From contig CM035358.1 of assembly GCA_020137815.1 (NCBI GenBank), positions 7,694,070 through 7,756,569 of the forward strand: 62,500 nt of DNA. The letters run 5' to 3'. The translations under genes and the position numbers were made by a program. The notes beneath the pieces are model-generated. The model saw only the letters and a program-made list of their open reading frames with translations, was not told the DNA's origin and did not search any database. The stretch's first letter is position 1. Every line of letters starts with the position of its first letter. The DNA is from Hormiphora californensis. Its lineage: Eukaryota > Ctenophora > Tentaculata > Cydippida > Pleurobrachiidae. Below, one piece after another: positions 24,401-33,400 of the stretch.

Positions 24401-27400
24401 AGGAAGGTAAGAACATGGAGAGGGAGAGATAGAGAGAGGGAGATTGGGGAATGAAAGAGAGAAAGAGAGATGGCTGGGGTGTTATGGTGAACTTCCAGAA
24501 GAAGGGAAAACAGGAAGGTAAGAACATGGAGAGGGAGAGATAGAGAGAGGGAGATTGGGGAATGAAAGAGAGAAAGAGAGATGGCTGGGGTGTTATGGTG
24601 AACTTCCAGAAGAAGGGAAAACAGGAAGGTAAGAACATGGAGAGGGAGAGATAGAGAGAGAGGGAGATTGGGGAATGAAAGAGAGAAAGAGAGATGGCTG
24701 GGGTGTTATGGTGAACTTCCAGAAGAAGGGAAAACAGGAAGGTAAGAACATGGAGAGGGAGAGATAGAGAGAGGGAGATTGGGGAATGAAAGAGAGAAAG
24801 AGAGATGGCTGGGGTGTTATGGTGAACTTCCAGAAGAAGGGAAAACAGGAAGGTAAGAACATGGAGAGGGAGAGATAGAGAGAGGGAGATTGGGGAATGA
24901 AAGAGAGAAAGAGAGATGGCTGGGGTGTTATGGTGAACTTCCAGAAGAAGGGAAAACAGGAAGGTAAGAACATGGAGAGGGAGAGATAGAGAGAGGGAGA
25001 TTGGGGAATGAAAGAGAGAAAGAGAGATGGCTGGGGTGTTATGGTGAACTTCCAGAAGAAGGGAAAACAGGAAGGTAAGAACATGGAGAGGGAGAGATAG
25101 AGAGAGAGGGAGATTGGGGAATGAAAGAGAGAAAGAGAGATGGCTGGGGTGTTATGGTGAACTTCCAGAAGAAGGGAAAACAGGAAGGTAAGAACATGGA
25201 GAGGGAGAGATAGAGAGAGGGAGATTGGGGAATGAAAGAGAGAAAGAGAGATGGCTGGGGTGTTATGGTGAACTTCCAGAAGAAGGGAAAACAGGAAGGT
25301 AAGAACATGGAGAGGGAGAGATAGAGAGAGAGGGAGATTGGGGAATGAAAGAGAGAAAGAGAGATGGCTGGGGTGTTATGGTGAACTTCCAGAAGAAGGG
25401 AAAACAGGAAGGTAAGAACATGGAGAGGGAGAGATAGAGAGAGGGAGATTGGGGAATGAAAGAGAGAAAGAGAGATGGCTGGGGTGTTATGGTGAACTTC
25501 CAGAAGAAGGGAAAACAGGAAGGTAAGAACATGGAGAGGGAGAGATAGAGAGAGGGAGATTGGGGAATGAAAGAGAGAAAGAGAGATGGCTGGGGTGTTA
25601 TGGTGAACTTCCAGAAGAAGGGAAAACAGGAAGGTAAGAACATGGAGAGGGAGAGATAGAGAGAGGGAGATTGGGGAATGAAAGAGAGAAAGAGAGATGG
25701 CTGGGGTGTTATGGTGAACTTCCAGAAGAAGGGAAAACAGGAAGGTAAGAACATGGAGAGGGAGAGATAGAGAGAGAGGGAGATTGGGGAATGAAAGAGA
25801 GAAAGAGAGATGGCTGGGGTGTTATGGTGAACTTCCAGAAGAAGGGAAAACAGGAAGGTAAGAACATGGAGAGGGAGAGATAGAGAGAGGGAGATTGGGG
25901 AATGAAAGAGAGAAAGAGAGATGGCTGGGGTGTTATGGTGAACTTCCAGAAGAAGGGAAAACAGGAAGGTAAGAACATGGAGAGGGAGAGATAGAGAGAG
26001 GGAGATTGGGGAATGAAAGAGAGAAAGAGAGATGGCTGGGGTGTTATGGTGAACTTCCAGAAGAAGGGAAAACAGGAAGGTAAGAACATGGAGAGGGAGA
26101 GATAGAGAGAGGGAGATTGGGGAATGAAAGAGAGAAAGAGAGATGGCTGGGGTGTTATGGTGAACTTCCAGAAGAAGGGAAAACAGGAAGGTAAGAACAT
26201 GGAGAGGGAGAGATAGAGAGAGGGAGATTGGGGAATGAAAGAGAGAAAGAGAGATGGCTGGGGTGTTATGGTGAACTTCCAGAAGAAGGGAAAACAGGAA
26301 GGTAAGAACATGGAGAGGGAGAGATAGAGAGAGGGAGATTGGGGAATGAAAGAGAGAAAGAGAGATGGCTGGGGTGTTATGGTGAACTTCCAGAAGAAGG
26401 GAAAACAGGAAGGTAAGAACATGGAGAGGGAGAGATAGAGAGAGGGAGATTGGGGAATGAAAGAGAGAAAGAGAGATGGCTGGGGTGTTATGGTGAACTT
26501 CCAGAAGAAGGGAAAACAGGAAGGTAAGAACATGGAGAGGGAGAGATAGAGAGAGGGAGATTGGGGAATGAAAGAGAGAAAGAGAGATGGCTGGGGTGTT
26601 ATGGTGAACTTCCAGAAGAAGGGAAAACAGGAAGGTAAGAACATGGAGAGGGAGAGATAGAGAGAGGGAGATTGGGGAATGAAAGAGAGAAAGAGAGATG
26701 GCTGGGGTGTTATGGTGAACTTCCAGAAGAAGGGAAAACAGGAAGGTAAGAACATGGAGAGGGAGAGATAGAGAGAGAGGGAGATTGGGGAATGAAAGAG
26801 AGAAAGAGAGATGGCTGGGGTGTTATGGTGAACTTCCAGAAGAAGGGAAAACAGGAAGGTAAGAACATGGAGAGGGAGAGATAGAGAGAGGGAGATTGGG
26901 GAATGAAAGAGAGAAAGAGAGATGGCTGGGGTGTTATGGTGAACTTCCAGAAGAAGGGAAAACAGGAAGGTAAGAACATGGAGAGGGAGAGATAGAGAGA
27001 GGGAGATTGGGGAATGAAAGAGAGAAAGAGAGATGGCTGGGGTGTTATGGTGAACTTCCAGAAGAAGGGAAAACAGGAAGGTAAGAACATGGAGAGGGAG
27101 AGATAGAGAGAGGGAGATTGGGGAATGAAAGAGAGAAAGAGAGATGGCTGGGGTGTTATGGTGAACTTCCAGAAGAAGGGAAAACAGGAAGGTAAGAACA
27201 TGGAGAGGGAGAGATAGAGAGAGAGGGAGATTGGGGAATGAAAGAGAGAAAGAGAGATGGCTGGGGTGTTATGGTGAACTTCCAGAAGAAGGGAAAACAG
27301 GAAGGTAGGAACATGAGAGGAGAGATAGAGAGAGGGAGATTGGGGAATGAAAGAGAGAAAGAGAGATGGCTGGGGTGTTATGGTGAACTTCCAGAAGAAG

Positions 27401-30400
27401 GGAAAACAGGAAGGTAAGAACATGGAGAGGGAGAGATAGAGAGAGGGAGATTGGGGAATGAAAGAGAGAAAGAGAGATGGCTGGGGTGTTATGGTGAACT
27501 TCCAGAAGAAGGGAAAACAGGAAGGTAAGAACATGGAGAGGGAGAGATAGAGAGAGGGAGATTGGGGAATGAAAGAGAGAAAGAGAGATGGCTGGGGTGT
27601 TATGGTGAACTTCCAGAAGAAGGGAAAACAGGAAGGTAAGAACATGGAGAGGGAGAGATAGAGAGAGAGGGAGATTGGGGAATGAAAGAGAGAAAGAGAG
27701 ATGGCTGGGGTGTTATGGTGAACTTCCAGAAGAAGGGAAAACAGGAAGGTAAGAACATGGAGAGGGAGAGATAGAGAGAGGGAGATTGGGGAATGAAAGA
27801 GAGAAAGAGAGATGGCTGGGGTGTTATGGTGAACTTCCAGAAGAAGGGAAAACAGGAAGGTAAGAACATGGAGAGGGAGAGATAGAGAGAGGGAGATTGG
27901 GGAATGAAAGAGAGAAAGAGAGATGGCTGGGGTGTTATGGTGAACTTCCAGAAGAAGGGAAAACAGGAAGGTAAGAACATGGAGAGGGAGAGATAGAGAG
28001 AGAGGGAGATTGGGGAATGAAAGAGAGAAAGAGAGATGGCTGGGGTGTTATGGTGAACTTCCAGAAGAAGGGAAAACAGGAAGGTAAGAACATGGAGAGG
28101 GAGAGATAGAGAGAGAGGGAGATTGGGGAATGAAAGAGAGAAAGAGAGATGGCTGGGGTGTTATGGTGAACTTCCAGAAGAAGGGAAAACAGGAAGGTAA
28201 GAACATGGAGAGGGAGAGATAGAGAGAGGGAGATTGGGGAATGAAAGAGAGAAAGAGAGATGGCTGGGGTGTTATGGTGAACTTCCAGAAGAAGGGAAAA
28301 CAGGAAGGTAAGAACATGGAGAGGGAGAGATAGAGAGAGAGGGAGATTGGGGAATGAAAGAGAGAAAGAGAGATGGCTGGGGTGTTATGGTGAACTTCCA
28401 GAAGAAGGGAAAACAGGAAGGTAAGAACATGGAGAGGGAGAGATAGAGAGAGAGGGAGATTGGGGAATGAAAGAGAGAAAGAGAGATGGCTGGGGTGTTA
28501 TGGTGAACTTCCAGAAGAAGGGAAAACAGGAAGGTAAGAACATGGAGAGGGAGAGATAGAGAGAGGGAGATTGGGGAATGAAAGAGAGAAAGAGAGATGG
28601 CTGGGGTGTTATGGTGAACTTCCAGAAGAAGGGAAAACAGGAAGGTAAGAACATGGAGAGGGAGAGATAGAGAGAGGGAGATTGGGGAATGAAAGAGAGA
28701 AAGAGAGATGGCTGGGGTGTTATGGTGAACTTCCAGAAGAAGGGAAAACAGGAAGGTAAGAACATGGAGAGGGAGAGATAGAGAGAGAGGGAGATTGGGG
28801 AATGAAAGAGAGAAAGAGAGATGGCTGGGGTGTTATGGTGAACTTCCAGAAGAAGGGAAAACAGGAAGGTAAGAACATGGAGAGGGAGAGATAGAGAGAG
28901 AGGGAGATTGGGGAATGAAAGAGAGAAAGAGAGATGGCTGGGGTGTTATGGTGAACTTCCAGAAGAAGGGAAAACAGGAAGGTAAGAACATGGAGAGGGA
29001 GAGATAGAGAGAGGGAGATTGGGGAATGAAAGAGAGAAAGAGAGATGGCTGGGGTGTTATGGTGAACTTCCAGAAGAAGGGAAAACAGGAAGGTAAGAAC
29101 ATGGAGAGGGAGAGATAGAGAGAGGGAGATTGGGGAATGAAAGAGAGAAAGAGAGATGGCTGGGGTGTTATGGTGAACTTCCAGAAGAAGGGAAAACAGG
29201 AAGGTAAGAACATGGAGAGGGAGAGATAGAGAGAGGGAGATTGGGGAATGAAAGAGAGAAAGAGAGATGGCTGGGGTGTTATGGTGAACTTCCAGAAGAA
29301 GGGAAAACAGGAAGGTAAGAACATGGAGAGGGAGAGATAGAGAGAGAGGGAGATTGGGGAATGAAAGAGAGAAAGAGAGATGGCTGGGGTGTTATGGTGA
29401 ACTTCCAGAAGAAGGGAAAACAGGAAGGTAAGAACATGGAGAGGGAGAGATAGAGAGAGAGGGAGATTGGGGAATGAAAGAGAGAAAGAGAGATGGCTGG
29501 GGTGTTATGGTGAACTTCCAGAAGAAGGGAAAACAGGAAGGTAAGAACATGGAGAGGGAGAGATAGAGAGAGAGGGAGATTGGGGAATGAAAGAGAGAAA
29601 GAGAGATGGCTGGGGTGTTATGGTGAACTTCCAGAAGAAGGGAAAACAGGAAGGTAAGAACATAGAGAGGGAGAGATAGAGAGAGAGGGAGATTGGGGAA
29701 TGAAAGAGAGAAAGAGAGATGGCTGGGGTGTTATGGTGAACTTCCAGAAGAAGGGAAAACAGGAAGGTAAGAACATGGAGAGGGAGAGATAGAGAGAGAG
29801 GGAGATTGGGGAATGAAAGAGAGAAAGAGAGATGGCTGGGGTGTTATGGTGAACTTCCAGAAGAAGGGAAAACAGGAAGGTAAGAACATAGAGAGGGAGA
29901 GATAGAGAGAGGGAGATTGGGGAATGAAAGAGAGAAAGAGAGATGGCTGGGGTGTTATGGTGAACTTCCAGAAGAAGGGAAAACAGGAAGGTAAGAACAT
30001 GGAGAGGGAGAGATAGAGAGAGGGAGATTGGGGAATGAAAGAGAGAAAGAGAGATGGCTGGGGTGTTATGGTGAACTTCCAGAAGAAGGGAAAACAGGAA
30101 GGTAAGAACATGGAGAGGGAGAGATAGAGAGAGGGAGATTGGGGAATGAAAGAGAGAAAGAGAGATGGCTGGGGTGTTATGGTGAACTTCCAGAAGAAGG
30201 GAAAACAGGAAGGTAAGAACATGGAGAGGGAGAGATAGAGAGAGAGGAGATTGGGGAATGAAAGAGAGAAAGAGAGATGGCTGGGGTGTTATGGTGAACT
30301 TCCAGAAGAAGGGAAAACAGGAAGGTAAGAACATGAAAAGGAAAACGAGAAGAAGGGGGGAGTGGAAGAGATGGGGAAGAAAGAGAGAAAGGGATGCTGG

Positions 30401-33400
30401 GTGTGGGATCCGAGAGGAAAACGAGGAGAGGGGAGGAAGGAGGGAGATTGGATGAGAGAGAAGAGAGAGGGGGTCGAAGGGAAAAGGAAGGTGTGAGGAG
30501 GAGAAGAGGAGGGAATGAAGGAGAAGAGAGATGGTGAGGGATGGTGAATTCCAGAGAAGGAAAAGGGAAGGAGATGGGAAAGAGGAAAAGAGAGGGGGGT
30601 TAGGGAATTCGGAAGGGAACAGGAAGGAGAACAGGAAGGAGGAAGAAGAGGGAGATGGGGAATGAAAGAGAAGAGAGATGTGGGTGTTTGTGAACTTCCA
30701 GAAGAAGGGAAACAGGAAGGTAAGAACATGGAGGGAGAGAGAGAGAGGGAGATGGGAAGAAAGAGAAAGAGAGATGGCTGGGGGTTGGTGACAGAAAGAA
30801 GGAAAACAGGAGGAAGAAAGGAGGGGAGAAGAGAGAGGAGATTGGGATGAGGAGAAAAAGAGGGGGTAGGTGAACTAGAAGAGGGAAAAAGGAAGGTAGA
30901 TGGGAGGAAGAAGAAAGAGAGATGGGGGGTAGGGAAAGAAGGGCGGGGTAACTGAGAGGGGAAAAAGGAGAGGAGAAGGGGAAGAAGAAGAGAGGAAAGG
31001 AGAGGCTGGGGTGTTGGGAACTTCCAAAGAAGGGAAAACGGAAGGTAAGAAAGGAGAGGAAGTAGAGAGAGGGAGATTGGGAATGAAAGAGAGAAGAGGT
31101 GGTGGGGTTGGAATCAGAAGAAGGAAAACAGGAAGGAAGAAGGAGAGGGAGAGGAGAGAGAGAGATGGGGGGAGGAGGATGTGGTTAGGGAACGGAAGGA
31201 AAACAGGAAGGAGAAGGAGAGGAGGAGAAGAGAAGGAGATGGGGATGAGGGAAAAAGGGGGGAGGTGAACTGAGAAGAGGAAAAAGGAAGGGAAGAAAGG
31301 AAGAGGATGGGGGAAGAAGAAAGGGTGAAGAGAAGAAGGGAAGGGAGAAAGAGAGGGGAGGATGAGAGAAAAAGGAGGTAGAGAGGAAAGAGGGAAGGAA
31401 GAAGAAGGAGGGGAGAGAGAGGAGGGAGAAAGGAGGAGAGGGGGGGAATGGAGAAAAAGAAGAAGGTGGGGTAGATAGAGAGGGAAGGAGGAGAAGGAGA
31501 GAGAGAGGGTTGGAATAAAGAGGAAAAAAGGGTAGAACTGAAAGAAAGGAAGGAGATGGAGGGAAAGAAGAGGAGATGGGGATAGAGAAGGAGGGGAACA
31601 AGGAAAAGAGAAAGAGGGGAGATGGAAGAGAGAAGAAGGGGTGGGAGGAAGGAAGGAAAAAGAGGAGAAGGAGGGAGATGGAGAGGAGAGGGGGGGGGGG
31701 AGGGAAGAAGAAGGAAGGGTAGAATGAGGGGAAAAAAGGAGGGAGGGGGGTGTGGGTAGGATAAGAAGGAAAAGAAGAAAAGAGAGGGGAGGGGAGGAGA
31801 AAGAGAGAGGGGGGTGTATTAAGAAGGGAAAACAGGAGGTAAATGGGGGAGAGAAAGAGAGGGAGATTGGGAATGAAAGAGAAAGAGATGGCTGGGTGTA
31901 TGGTGACTCAGAGAAGGAAAACGGAAGGTAGAACATGGGAGGAGATGGAGAGAGGAAGAAGAAAGAGGAGGGTGTTGGTGAGAAGAGGGGGTGGAAGAAG
32001 AGGAAGGAGTAGAAGAGAGGAAGAAAGAGAAGAGATGGGGGAGGAAGAGAGGAGTAGTGACAGAGAAGGAAAGGAGGAAAAAAGAAGAGGAGAGGGGATG
32101 GAAAGAGAAAAGAGTGGGATGGGAAAAGAAGGAAGAAGAAGAAAGGGGAGGAGAGAGATGAAAAGAAAGAAGGAGGTGTGGGGTGGTGAAGAGAGAAGGA
32201 AGGAGAGGAGAGAGAGAAGGGAGGAGAGAGAAAAGGAGTGGGGGTAGGATAAGAGAAAAGAAGTGGGAGGAAGAAGGGAAGGAAAAGAAGGGGGTAGGGA
32301 GAGAAGAAAAGGAGGGGGGGAGAAGAAAGAAGGAGAAAAGGAGGAGAGAGGGGATGGAAAAGAAGGGAGAGGAGAAAGAGAATAAAAGGAGAGGGAGGAG
32401 GAAGGAGAGGGAGAGGGGAGAGGGAAGGAAAAGGAAAAAGGGGAGGAAAAGAGAGGAGAAAGAAGGAAAGAAGGGGGGTTTGGTGGAAGAAAGAAGAAGG
32501 AAAAAAAGGAAGAAGAGGAGGAGAGGGGGGGAAGAAGGGGAGAAGGGGGGATGAAGAGAAGGGAAAGAGGAGAAGATGGAGAGAAGAGAAGGAGAGGAGA
32601 AAGAGAATGGGGAATGAAAGATGAAAAAAGAAGAAGGGGAGGGAATCGGAGAAGAAGAAGAAGGAGTAGGTATTGATAGAGGGTACAGAGGTTGGAATGG
32701 AGATGAGATCGGGGGTCTATGGATAGAAGAGGGAATGGAGGTTAGGACCGGAGGAAGAGAGGATGGCAGGGAAGGAAGAGGGAGGGCGTAGTGAAGAGGG
32801 TCATCTTAGGTAAACAACACAGCAGCTGCAAAAGTGTATCGAATGGAGTAAGGGAGGTCAGAGTGCCGCTATGTACATCTGATACGGGGTTCCGCAGTGA
32901 CTATATGACCCAAAGAATGGTAGCGAGAGGTAAGAGGGGGATATTCGGTATAAGTGAGAAGAGTGAAGGTTAAAAAAAAAAAGAAAGTATGGGTATTTGA
33001 ATTAATCAAAATAGAGAAAAGGTCTGTTTTTGGTATTCCAGAACAATGTATAACTATAAAAATAATGGGATGACAGGAAACTTAGAATTAACAAGGGCGG
33101 TACCCCTCATCATATTGGACAGTTTTTCTAGAACTTGTTTATCGGGAAACCAGTATTGGATAGTTATACGTTTATAACTCGTCTCATCATCAGAAAACAG
33201 GGAGAGTGTGGGTAAGAGTTTGAGGGAGGTTCAGAAGAGGTTCCCCGATGGAGTGCCCCTCTTGGACCCAGTTGAGGACATGAAGATTAAGGAGGGCGCC
33301 TTTGAGGAAACTGTGAGGAAGATCGAGACACTGGAACACAGGTAAACAACTGTCTTGTAATATGTTTGGATGGTAACGAAGTAACAGCTCCCTTGCCAGC

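Noticed and set aside
19363-30331. CRISPR-like array
   Set aside because: Units are contiguous with no unique spacers, 111 bases long, and derive from an animal exon.
19553-30334. Many long - strand frames of 90-348 codons with a 37-residue repeat ([20 protein letters not shown]...)
   Set aside because: They exist only because the 111-base unit is a multiple of three without a stop on -. They break at each 113-base unit and have no other coding evidence.
30875-31936. A 353-codon - strand frame rich in Ser, Pro, Phe and Leu
   Set aside because: It is the complement of a purine-only tract; stops are absent because of composition.
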